DNA of 64,000 nt. Source: Paramacrobiotus metropolitanus. Lineage: Eukaryota > Tardigrada > Eutardigrada > Parachela > Macrobiotidae. The stretch lies in the NCBI RefSeq assembly GCF_019649055.1, contig NW_026570233.1, positions 620,001 to 684,000 on the forward strand. Reading direction: 5' to 3'. The translations under genes were made by a program, and so were the position numbers. The notes below the pieces were generated by a model that saw only the letters and a program-made list of their open reading frames with translations, did not search any database and was not told the origin of the DNA. Position 1 is the stretch's first letter. Every line of letters starts with the position of its first letter. Of this stretch, positions 10,384 to 20,600 are shown in pieces.

Positions 10384-11671
10384 ATGTATTGTCTAGGAGC
10401 TCCTGTCACTGGAGATCAGCAAGGAACACGCCGCCTCTGCAAAGATCTCAAAGGGATGATTGACGCCCCGCTGGATCTTGAAGAAACGAAGAAAATCCGA
10501 CGTGACGACGCTTTGAAAGTCGCTGTCCAAGTTCGGTTATTAGATGCCTTCATAAAGGACGAACTCGTGGATGTGAAATCCATGGAGGATTTCCTGTGTA
10601 CGCTACACCCGGATTTCACCACACCGCGAGTGAAATTGTACATCGAAAACGCTCTGTCAACCGGATTTCTCCTCAAACAGCTGAATGATGACGGCCGCTT
10701 TGTGTTACGTGAAGCTGAACGCCTGCGCAGTGAACGACAAACGATGACAATCGACACTGCTCACCGTCTACGTGCTGCCATTTGAGGAATCCTATTAGAA
10801 GCTGGACACGGACTGACGCGTATCGAACTTCTCGTCTGGCTGAAACAGACGTACGCCGTCAAACTGCAGTATTTCCGTAGTGATTTCCGCCGTGCTCTAA
10901 TGTTTATGTTAAAGAAAGGATGCGTACGGACCAGCAATGGGACGCTGTTTATTCATCCCTGCGTGGATGACAAGTTACGTGCAATTCGTGTCGGAGAGCT
11001 ATCATCAGAGCTGGGCCGTACTTTAAGTGAGTTGTTAATTTTAATCATCCAATAATTTAATCACCCAATCTTTACTAATATATCAATCCGTGCAATTTTC
11101 ATATTTACTGACGCATTAATTGACCCGCCATTTTGCTAATCATCACATCATTATCCTAATTTTAATTTTTAAATGTGTTGCAGATGTTCGTATGCAGGCG
11201 CACCAAGTCGATTGTGCTGGTGGTTGTAAGGGATTTGGCAACTTAGCCGTCGCTAGCGTGGGCTTCATCGGCGCGGACGCCGCTGAAATCGTTGAGGGCG
11301 CTGTGAAGAAAGCGCGAACGGAGCAACCGTGTTTCCTGGCGGGCACAATGGGTATGATCAACGCGGACTCAGATCCTACAATTAAAGCGAAGCCCGGTCC
11401 GCTGCACTTCGGTTGTTCTTCTGCTGACCGCGTTTCCCTAATGCCACGCCGATCCACACGCGCAAAGACCGATGGTCCAACATTCAGTGAAATCATTCGA
11501 AAGGATTGCGTTCAGACAGGCAAGGTTCTGAACGCTATTGCTGACTCGTTGCGCGATAATATCACACGCGCGGATCGCTCAATTGCCAAGCTGAAGAAAC
11601 GAATGGCAGATCACGAGAAGGAGAAGGACTCTATCAAAGCCGCTCTTTGTTCTCCATCTGATCTTAATTAA
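10384..11671 (+). CDS. Antisense spliced gene with winged-helix-like modules
   Basis: It lies on the strand opposite to the retrotransposon genes. Exon 1 runs from ATG 10384 to 11026 (donor A|GTGAG) and exon 2 from 11184 to 11671 (acceptor TTGCAG), with the intron in phase; the intron is 157 nt. Two modules of about 80 residues look like winged helices: IENALSTGFLLKQLNDDGRF in the first, and LLEAGHGLTRIELLVWLKQ with LFIHP in the second, which recalls the linker-histone (H15) fold. An in-frame TGA at 10783-10785 separates them. The C-terminus is a basic helix (RSIAKLKKRMADHEKEKD). DNA binding is inferred. The TGA means readthrough, recoding, or a decayed gene. Because the genomic RNA is the other strand, this intron would survive retrotransposition. 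Confidence 0.55.
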
Positions 11672-12055
11672 TTCTGAATAATTGTCCAGATCATGAATTC
11701 CGTTTTCACTTCTCATTGCATCGCCACTTATTGTTATTGAATCCGTTGTTGCTTGTTAATTAATTCTTGATAATCTCCCAGTTGATCTTGTTATTTAAGT
11801 ATACTGTGCATTTCAAGAGATTAACAGAGGATTTGTTGTTAATTTATTCCTTCTGCAGTTTCAGTCTGACGCCCGGTTATGAAGTTGAATTAAATTAAGT
11901 AACGTATTTAGCCGTAGTTCTGCTCTATAATTCCATCTGCATAATTCACCAAGGCAGTTTCCGAATTTCTTAGGTGAATCAAAAATTAATTAAAAATAAT
12001 AAGGAGCCAAAAAGAAGTTTTTCTATAATTAATTCGGCAATTTATTTGTAAAATC
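11672..12055. other. Spacer, possibly a decayed tRNA-like unit
   Basis: AT-rich, with no gene. Its end (TTTGTAAAATCTCTTCC) resembles the spacer that precedes each tRNA-like unit to the right. Confidence 0.35.
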
Positions 12056-12057
12056 TC

Positions 12058-12820
12058 TTCCTCGCAGGAGGTTAGATCACGTGATCTGGAAATACTGCGG
12101 TAACTAGTCTACGACTCGGCCACTACGGGCGTTCATAATTTGAACACTTTTAAAATTCCCCGTAAACGTCATGTCAACTATTAAAACCATAAAAGAATAA
12201 AAATAAGGATTAATTTACAAAATTCTTGCCACACAGGTGTATTGAACTAGCAACCTTCACTCAAGATGCTCAAACCAATGTACAGTTGACCACTGCGGCT
12301 TTCATGATTTCTATTAAAAATTTCAACGTCGAAATTAATACGAGATATATTCCCACGTAAAAACAACGAAAAATTAAGGTTCACTTCAGAAAATGTCTCC
12401 TGTTATGGGTATCGAACTAGTGACCTTCCCGCGCCTTGATAAATTTCCTAACCACTGCGCTACTACAATTATCAGTGTTTCCCCGGGGAAAAATAGCACA
12501 GTAATTAGTGCAATAATATTCCCCTGTAATGGTGACAAAAAGTAAGGTTCCTTTACAAAATATTCTCCCGGTGTGGTAATCGAACTTGGGGCCTAGATGC
12601 TAAGTAACGCCTTACTAGCCACTGAGCCACTACGGCATTCATGTTTTAAAATTTTAATTGTGTCACTATGATTGTATTCGTAGCTGATTCAGCGTAAAAA
12701 TCGTTAAAAATGAAATTCTAATTGCAAAATTCATTTCCTTAGCGGGGTTAGAACCTTGGACCAGTGGGATGGCACAATCACTAGCTAGCCCATACGCTAC
12801 CGTTTTAATTAGTGGTTTTT
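12058..12820 (-). repeat. Tandem array of five tRNA-like units, about 170 bp period
   Basis: On the minus strand, units near 12140-12060, 12320-12232, 12480-12396, 12645-12565 and 12815-12735 each contain a box A-like word (TGGCCGAGTCG, CGCAGTGGTC, TAGCGCAGTGG, TGGCTCAGTGG, TAGCGTATGGG). Each is followed some 45-60 nt later by a box B-like word (AGTTCAATACACC, AGTTCGATACCC, AGTTCGATTACC, AGGTTCTAACCCC; weaker in the first unit). Each unit ends in a similar AT-rich linker (TTTACAAAAT... on the plus strand). These are the internal polymerase III promoter blocks of tRNAs and tRNA-derived SINEs. A possible sixth, worn unit is at 12880-12960. They are in sense orientation with the retrotransposon. 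Whether they are transcribed or fold as tRNAs is not shown. Confidence 0.65.
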
Positions 12821-13217
12821 ATAGTTTTAATTAACTATCAGGTAAGGCCATGTCGTAAACTGTAATTCTGTGTAGGTGGTATGCTATTCGCGTGGCAGTC
12901 AGATTTTATTTTCGCTAGCTGCCAACACTGGGAGTTTGCAAGCCACTACGAGCTATTATTTTCAACCACATTCCGACCGACAACTCCATAAATTTAATTT
13001 ACATCCGCATACCGTATAATACTCCAACACTCTGCTAAAATTCTAATATAAGCGTAATCACTCCACTGGTTGAATTTCAACCGAACACGTAAAATCTGAT
13101 AAATCCTCTCCAAAACGCATAAACCAAATTAATTAGATCAAATTAACTAAAGATAAACATATTAAATTCATATGTGCCACCGAAAAATTATATACAGAAA
13201 TACTGATAGGAAAACAC
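12821..13217. other. Spacer downstream of accessory ORF5
   Basis: It contains an 11-mer GGCCATGTCGT near 12846 matching the U5/PBS junction of the element, and a possible decayed tRNA-like unit (CGTAGTGGCTTG on the minus strand). No gene is seen. Confidence 0.4.
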
Positions 13218-13925
13218 CTATCGATAATAAGCAAAATCAAATCTGTTATAGCTTGGCATCCAATCCAAACCAGGACCACGCGGCAGCCATGCATCACAGT
13301 GCGGTCCGCGTCCACACAGAATCCGATTGTACTCATCCCAGTACTGGCGTCGAACCATACGCATAAACTTCTCGTAAGTCAACTTGTTCAGCTGCTCCGG
13401 GGTGAGGTGCGCTGTGTACTTCACGTGCCACTTAGGCAAAGGCTGATCCTTGGGCAACTGGTGTTGCTGCATGATCATCTGGCGTCCGCCACGCTGCAGT
13501 GCCAACCGAGCTTTAAGCTCAATTTCCGCTTGTGTCTCTTTGCGTACGGGCTTAAGAGGATCTTCTTCGTCTGGTTCCTCGTTCGCGTCGTGAGCTTCTG
13601 CAGCTAGCTGTTGTGCGCGCTGCTCAACTCTGAGGGGTACAGGCAACGGAAAGTTAACTGGAATGGAAGACGGAATCATTTGTTGATCTTTCCCAGTTTC
13701 CTCCGTCTCAGCTTCATCATCAGAAAATTGCATTAAATCCCCCACATCTGTAGGTTTCTGCACAGGCTTGGGCTCGGGTTCGTAAGGTTTCGCTGCCCAT
13801 GTAGCCTCCGCATACCATTCCTTAATCTCCAAAACTCGCTGTAGTTTAGGCATCTGTTTCAGAGACAGCCTGGCTGCAGGCACCAACTGAGGAACTTTCT
13901 CCTCGTCCTGCACTTGACGAGCCAT
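13218..13925 (-). CDS. Accessory ORF5 of the giant element, 235 aa, unknown
   Basis: Starts at ATG 13925 (MARQVQDEEKVPQLVP). A helical N-terminus (LSLKQMPKLQRVLEIKEWYAE) is followed by a Pro/Lys linker, an acidic patch (FSDDEAETEETGKD), and helices around RVEQRAQQLAAEAHDANEE and EIELKARLALQRGGR. The C-terminal 70 residues look folded and Trp/Tyr-rich (WHVKYTAHLTPEQLNKLTY; RRQYWDEYNRIL). No domain is recognised. It is preceded by about 1 kb of spacer and followed by the tRNA-like array. Confidence 0.6.
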   Translation of the reverse strand: MARQVQDEEKVPQLVPAARLSLKQMPKLQRVLEIKEWYAEATWAAKPYEPEPKPVQKPTDVGDLMQFSDDEAETEETGKDQQMIPSSIPVNFPLPVPLRVEQRAQQLAAEAHDANEEPDEEDPLKPVRKETQAEIELKARLALQRGGRQMIMQQHQLPKDQPLPKWHVKYTAHLTPEQLNKLTYEKFMRMVRRQYWDEYNRILCGRGPHCDAWLPRGPGLDWMPSYNRFDFAYYR

Positions 13926-14976
13926 TTTACGATAAAATTCCACAATTAACACAATTAGTTCGACCGCGTCATTAAAATACTACAACTTTTCCGGAATTCA
14001 AAATTATCCACGACTAACTGTAATTATGAATGTTACACCGTTGAAAATGAGTACGTGAGCGGAAGTTTTTAATGGCTCAGCTCGCCACTGTCTGTTCATT
14101 TTTGAACGTTACTCAAAATCCGAATTCGACCGCTCTGTCCTTCCTTTTGGTTAAATTTTACTTGAAATATAAATTTGTACCTTAATTTCGCATTTGGAGG
14201 CGAGGACTCCCTATTTAAAACTGAAAACGAATATTGAAAGCTAAGGGCAGCTGTGTATGCTTGTGCGCCCCTATGCTGTGATTCAGCACGCTACACAACA
14301 GACTTCACCGGAAGTCCCCAAAAGTTAAGCACCACAGGCGCTCCCGTTAATTTGTACTGTTCTTAAAGTGTTCATATGGTAATAGAGGCTTAGAAATCTC
14401 CAACGGCATACTTCAAGCGAAGCTAACTTCTGTTCCTGTGACGCGGTGCAGTTCACCGGGTTCAAAACCTTTAGTACAGTAATGTACTAACTGACAGATG
14501 TTCGGAGGTTCGAAAATTTTCTTTATTCAACTGTTTCCTTTTCTGGAGGTGGTTCTTTTTATTCCCCGAGATTTAATATAATTTTACGAATATAGTAATG
14601 ACTGTGAATTTCTTTTCCTGTTCTTGGGTTTTATGCCTCCCACTGGAATGTATTCAGCGTGTATTATTACTACCGGAAGTCATCTCTCGCTCTCGTACTG
14701 CAGTTACACCGCGGATTACCATCCGCTGCACCTAAAGCGTTGTGCTTACGGCAGAGTGGACCAAAATTGTTTAATTCCAATATACGGCCATCAATTTAGC
14801 ATAACGTTCTGCCGTCGTATACTTTAATTTCAAATTCAAGTTTAACGTTGTAGATCTGTAAATCCTTAAAATGTGCCCGTTTAAAACACAAGATTCATTT
14901 TATCACAGCTTTAGATGATTTAAACCTTAAAACAAAAGTTTTGTCCATTCCCAAACAACATTGTCTACTATCATGC
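13926..14976. other. One-kilobase spacer between accessory ORFs 4 and 5
   Basis: No gene and no clear repeat. It may hold a promoter for ORF5. Confidence 0.4.
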
Positions 14977-15396
14977 TTATTTGTCGGCCAGACGAACATA
15001 CTGTTTCATAAGCCAACGGAGCTGTTTACGATCCTGCTTCTCCTCGGGTTGCTTCAAGATAACAGCTACCGCTGCATCAACCTCCTCAGCGTTTTTATAC
15101 AAACTGACGGGGCGGGCGTGCAGTTTCTTAACTCTCCTCTGTTTCGGGGGAAGTTGCTGTACAGCTGGAGCTACTTCAGCTTGTGGCTTCGATTGCATCA
15201 CCTGCAGCACTGGCTCAGCTGATTCAAGTTCCGGTGCCTTCGTCTGTTTCGGTTCCTTGGGGCAATTCTTGTATGCCTTGCGGACTGCAGCTCTCTTCGC
15301 TGCCCAACGCAAATGTACTTGCCAATACCGCACCGTAGCAGCAGCGTGGATCATCTGCTGTTGTGCCATTTCCGGTGAGGTTTTGCCTACATACAT
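14977..15396 (-). CDS. Accessory ORF4 of the giant element, 139 aa, basic
   Basis: ATG at 15396 or 15369 (MAQQQMIHAAATVR). The protein is basic and mainly helical, with KRAAVRKAYKNCPKEPKQTK, a Pro/Gln linker, then PPKQRRVKKLHARPV and a helical C-terminus (KQDRKQLRWLMKQYV). The charge pattern suggests nucleic-acid binding, but no domain is recognised. ORF3 ends about 110 nt upstream, so the two may share a transcript. Confidence 0.6.
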   Translation of the reverse strand: MYVGKTSPEMAQQQMIHAAATVRYWQVHLRWAAKRAAVRKAYKNCPKEPKQTKAPELESAEPVLQVMQSKPQAEVAPAVQQLPPKQRRVKKLHARPVSLYKNAEEVDAAVAVILKQPEEKQDRKQLRWLMKQYVRLADK

Positions 15397-15503
15397 GCAC
15401 CATTCAGTTAGTATTATTTTAAACCATTAAACCGTACTAGGTCTCCGCTCTTAACTATTAGAGCTGTAGAACGTCTTAATAAGACTAAATGTCTTTACAA
15501 ATA

Positions 15504-16049
15504 CTAATGCGCCTTACTGATCGTGGCTATTCCAGCCTGCTCTGTCTCTTCTGCGGCCTGCTTCATAGCATCCAAAATCTCCTGCTGGCGCTCCAATTTC
15601 TTCTTAAGTAAGATTCGGATGCGGTCGTCCGCAAACATGTCCGCACCGCGCTGCATGGTGTCCAAGGTGTGAATTGCTTGGGCAAACTTCTCTGCCTCTT
15701 CCTTCGTGAAGAAACGGCCCGCGGCGAGCGTATCACGCTGTAGCTGCTGGAGGTGTGCACGTGCTTCCAGCATACGGTGCGCGAAGCTACAGAAGTGATC
15801 CTTCTGGTGTTCCGCAGTATCAGGATGAAAATTCCGAGTGAGGAGACCCTCTTCTTCACTCTCTGGGCCCAGATCCTGTTCCATAGCTCTTTCAAGAGCT
15901 TTCTGCAGTGGAATCCCGCTGGGCGACTCTCGCCAAATCTGAATCGCATCCGCATACAACCAAGCATTAAAGTCCCATTTCGGTGGGGCTTTAAGTCTAT
16001 TGTAGACTTCGTTCGTCAAAAACATAGCGTCGGAAACAGGAGACGTCAT
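15504..16049 (-). CDS. Accessory ORF3 of the giant element, 181 aa, helical
   Basis: ATG at 16049 (MTSPVSDAMFLTNEVYN). An aromatic segment (PPKWDFNAWLYADAIQIWRE) precedes an acidic region (DLGPESEEEGLL). Residues about 85-175 are almost all helical, with coiled-coil character (HRMLEARAHLQQLQRDTLAAG; ILLKKKLERQQEILDAMKQ). Oligomerisation is likely from this. Function is unknown. Confidence 0.6.
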   Translation of the reverse strand: MTSPVSDAMFLTNEVYNRLKAPPKWDFNAWLYADAIQIWRESPSGIPLQKALERAMEQDLGPESEEEGLLTRNFHPDTAEHQKDHFCSFAHRMLEARAHLQQLQRDTLAAGRFFTKEEAEKFAQAIHTLDTMQRGADMFADDRIRILLKKKLERQQEILDAMKQAAEETEQAGIATISKAH

Positions 16050-16553
16050 GTTTTATCGTTAGAATTTATTTAAACTCAACAAAATTCACAGGAGCTTTAA
16101 TATCTTTAAAATATTGAACGAAAATACGAACTTCCGCTTTATTTAGCTGTGCTGTGCATGGTACCGCGTGTTTGACTTTCTGACTGCCCCAAGCAGTCAC
16201 TACTGAGGGTGGTTGGCCTATCGCCAGTTTGTTGTGGTTTTTGTCATTTGCCCCTATGGTATTTTAATTTGCATTTTATTCCTTTTTGTCAGATTTTCTC
16301 GTTAATATCGATCCTTTCTTCATTCTTCCGGTTGTATTTAATGTCTCGTCTTTTATACCAGTTCAACATAATGGGGAATAGCGGGAAAACAACAATTCCA
16401 ACGAGCAAACGTGAACTCAAGGTACACTGCACAACAACAGTTGCCATTAACTCTATATGCTAAAAACTAAACAAGATCAAGGATTCAATTTATAACCAAC
16501 TATTCTTTGTAGTTTCCATTATTCTATCAAAATACTGGGAGCAATATTCTGAA
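16050..16553. other. Spacer between accessory ORFs 2 and 3
   Basis: No gene is seen; short plus-strand frames have no family resemblance. Confidence 0.4.
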
Positions 16554-17258
16554 TTACTCCTCATGCCCACGCTTAGTCCCTCGCTGCATGGCATCCTCAC
16601 GTACAGCAGCATCCTGCAGTGGAAATTCATTCCGTGGCTGTTGTGCTCGGTTCGTCACGCGGGACAGCACTTGTCCATACGTCAACATAGCTCCTTTATC
16701 ATTCAACTCGCCAGGATCCAAACCAGCAGCAGTAATCGTAAACAGCGGATCCTTCACAATGTCCACGCCATGGTTGCGACGCAGCTGATACACCAAATGG
16801 CCAATTTTCCATGGATTTTTCGGACTGGCACACAAGAACTGCCAAATCAAGTTATCCGCCGGATGCTCATAATCCAATGTAGCCAGGTACTCATTGAAAC
16901 GTTTCACAGGCATAACGCCACCCGCTTGTAGGCACTTGTTGCCAATGTAGATTCGCGTATCAGGGTGTACGGCAACATACGGTTCTTCATTCTCCCGTCG
17001 CCAAATCGACCATGGAGTCGGACGGCCATCCGCGCCACGTGCATAATCCTTCGTAGTCGGAGGAAGTTGACAGTCATCTTCCTCGGTTTCCTGTCCACTA
17101 TCTGACGGGGATGCACCACTGTCCGATTCTCCATCGACAGAGTCGCTGGTGCCCGTCTCTGATCGTTCGTCATTTGCTGCCGTTTCTGCATCATCATCAG
17201 GCAGTTCCTCTGCCATTAACTCATCCTCAGGAGGAATCTGCTGATCCTTGGGGTCCAT
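16554..17258 (-). CDS. Accessory ORF2 of the giant element, 234 aa, unknown
   Basis: Starts at ATG 17258 (MDPKDQQIPPEDELM). The first 80 residues are very acidic and Ser/Asp-rich (SDSVDGESDSGASPSDSG). The remainder looks globular (PTPWSIWRRENEEPYVAVHP; LIWQFLCASPKNPWKIGHLVYQLRR). It is the first ORF downstream of gag-pol, separated by about 390 nt. The position is that of env in errantiviruses, but there is no signal peptide, membrane span or cysteine pattern, so it is not an envelope gene. Confidence 0.62.
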   Translation of the reverse strand: MDPKDQQIPPEDELMAEELPDDDAETAANDERSETGTSDSVDGESDSGASPSDSGQETEEDDCQLPPTTKDYARGADGRPTPWSIWRRENEEPYVAVHPDTRIYIGNKCLQAGGVMPVKRFNEYLATLDYEHPADNLIWQFLCASPKNPWKIGHLVYQLRRNHGVDIVKDPLFTITAAGLDPGELNDKGAMLTYGQVLSRVTNRAQQPRNEFPLQDAAVREDAMQRGTKRGHEE

Positions 17259-17645
17259 GATACCAGGTAAAATGACTCGCACTTGTAAAGGCTTCGCTGT
17301 TAAATCTCTATTTAATAAAAACTCGCGTATTCACGCCTTGACACTGTGTGGTGCTAACACGTCAATTGACTAGTTTGAATTTTCTAACTGTAAAATTTTA
17401 CCCGGATCTCGTGCTGCCTCTAGAGACAACGAACGCCGTCTGAGCCTCTTAATTTTACTAACCAATGGCGAATTATTCTCATACGAGTACGTACAATTTA
17501 ACCCTTCCAGATTCTGCTGATAGCAAGTTAACCGCGTATAATTTGACTATATACATGTAAAACCATTGAAACCTAACGGAAGTTAAAATATCAAATCATA
17601 TGTACAACATTTACAAGGTACCATGTACCTGCTTATTTATTTTGC

Positions 17646-20600
17646 TTATTTCCGGTGGTTTCCTTTGGACCAGCAGTGTACACAATCATCTTCATAAGAC
17701 AATACGTCGCGTTCGACTTCCGGCCAGTATAGTCTTAATTCATACAGTATATAATCCAGTACGCGCACATTACTGAAATATTTATGTTTTAATCTCCAAT
17801 GTACAGATTCCAATAACAGGGTGCGCCATTGGTGAGGTACCAAAATTCTGTGCACTTTTTCCGGTGAACTGTCTACATAGCAGATGTACCCATTCTTATT
17901 TATTATTTTAGGTAAATGCTGCTGTACATACCGGGAGTTATCCACAAGTACTCCATCTACCAGCGCCTTCCACATTTGTATATCTGCACACTCAGACTGC
18001 CGGAAACGCCAGAATTCCGGGCGTTCCATTATGTCATCATTTACAACACCAACGGGCCAAAATTTCTCCTTGGGCTTCGCCCAATCTGGTATTTCTGGTG
18101 GGGCCATGTCGTGCTCAAGTACATTCTTCGATTTACTTTCTATTACGTTAACTTCCGTTTCAAAAATACCGCAAAATATCTCCGGTTTCACTATTACTTT
18201 CTTATCGGTAGGGGCCATGTCGTGATCAACACGATTAATTTTCGCTTCAGGTGCAGGCACCGACAAGACTGGGGATACGGGCTCAACTTTTATCCGCTTC
18301 TGTGGTACTTGTGTTTCTGCCGATACCGTCATATGCTGGGATACGTTCGGAACATCGGCTAATCTGTCTGCCGAATTAGTATCCGCCGATCTACCAGTAC
18401 TCTGATCCCTTTTCCTTTTGGAATGCTCAACCGCGAATTTCACTACTGGTTTACTGACACGTCCGGACTTCGTACGGACCACCGGGGCCATCTCTTGCTT
18501 ATCTAGGAACTCTGCATATTCACGATCCAGTGGCGATGTCGCCATATCCGGTGTCGGCAGGACGGGCGGCGGAGCCGGCGCTTCGTCTACCACATCTGGG
18601 CTCTCCTTTTCAAAACAGGAAAGGAGCTTCAGCGGCTGCTCATCAGCAAGGATGACGTCCACATCCCGAAAACAGTAAGGCTTTAGCCTGGACACATGCA
18701 CTGTGTCTAATTTAACATTTCCCTTTTTGTTGCTCTTAACTACATAGTGCACGGGGCTACTTTGCCTAACAATCTCCCATCCTGCAGTCCATTTAGGGCT
18801 GAGACTCGGATTTTTACCCAATTTCCGGTGTAATACGTAGACCAATACATGGTCACCTGCATTATACTTAACCTCCGATGTGTTCGCGTCATAACGTATT
18901 TTATCTTTTAGTTTATGCCGGAACTCCTCGGCATTAACAATCTCCAATGCTTCGCCCAATCCTCTCTGCATCTGTTGCACATATACGTGTGCAGGAACCA
19001 CATAATCTTCATCGAGTGGTAGGAAATTAGCCATCGGCAGCCTCATTTCCTGTCCGTACATCAGGAAAAATGGAGAATGCTGCGTCCGTTCGACCACTTT
19101 AGCGTTGAAGGCTGCAGTAAGTGCGGGCAGAAAGACATCCCAGTCGTTCTGTTTTTCATTAACGTATTTGGCCAAAGCCCGTTTTATCTCACCGACTCTC
19201 TTTTCAACAAGGCCATTCCCCTGTTGATGTCCCGACGCCGTAGGTGCGTGAGCGACGCCTGAGAGTGCTAACAATTCCCGAAAAAGCTCAGACATGAAGT
19301 TGCTGCCGCGATCGGAAGTGATGTGCGCTGGCATACCAAATACTGTTAAAATACGCCGGTAAAAGAACAGCGCCAAAGTGGCCGCATCATTTCTTTCCAC
19401 TGCCTCCGCAACTACGTACTTGCTCCCGTAATCAACTGCAATAATTATGTTTTTATTTCCAGATTCGGTTGGCGGAAGAGCTGGAGCAACATCGATCGCC
19501 CATACCATTCTCGGAGGGACCGTAGGATTTGTCTGCAACTGACCAGCCGGTGCCGTTGCCGGTGTATTCTGCGCCAGACATGCCGGACACGAAGCACAGT
19601 ACTGTCTCACTGCTTCAAACATTTTTGGCCAGTAAAAGTACTTGTAAATTCTTTTATAGGTTGCAAGTACTCCTAGGTGCGCTGCTAATGGAGAGTCGTG
19701 GTTATCCCGAAGGAATTCGAAACGCCGGTGCAAAGGTACGTACATACAGTAATAAATTTTCTTGTTTAGTTCGAATTTGTAATACACAACGCCCTGGCGT
19801 ACTACGAATTTATTCAAGTGTAACCGCTCATGCGCAGACATTTTCTCCTTATTATTTTCTAATAATAACTTCCAACGGCAAATAGTTTTGTCGCGTGACT
19901 GTTCTTCTGCCCAGTATGCAGCTTTTTCGTCTTGTACTAATTTCTGTATTTTATTTGCGTCAAACGCCTCTTCATCGTGTTTGTTAACTACTTTCAGCTC
20001 CATCGACATCGCTGTCATCTCCATATAATGATCCGGGTAATCACGATCAAGTACCTTGTAGCAGCACTCAATCATGGCGGCATCGCCAACAAACGGATGT
20101 GTTTGACGATAATCGAATTCAATGTCGGACTCATCAGAAATCGGCTCAGGTTGATCCCCTGGATTACGACTGAGCGCGTCAGCTATAACGTTCTCCTTTC
20201 CAGGTATGTGCACGGGTTTCGTGTTGAATTGCTTTACGTAAAGGGCCCAGCGTCCAAGACGGCCTGCGGCGTCCCGCATATTATGCAGAAATACCAACGC
20301 TTGGTGGTCAGTCTGGACCTCGAACAAGTAGTCAGAGAGATAGTGCCGCCACTTTTTTAACGCACAGATCAAGGCGTAAGCCTCCAACTCAGTTGGGAAA
20401 TACAATCTCTTCTGAGTTTCAGTTAACTTTCGGCTTAAATACGCGATTGGCCTCCAGTTTGCTGGTACCTCTGTTTTCTGTCTTTTAGGGCACTGCATCA
20501 GCACGGCGCCGACGGCAATAGTGCTCGCGTCGACAACAACACGTGACACCGCTTCCGGGTCATAACGGGCCAATACTGGAGCCGAAGTAAGTGCATCTTT

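Noticed and set aside
16554-17258. Env gene in the position after pol
   Set aside because: No signal peptide, transmembrane span, furin-like site or cysteine pattern; the protein is acidic and soluble-looking.
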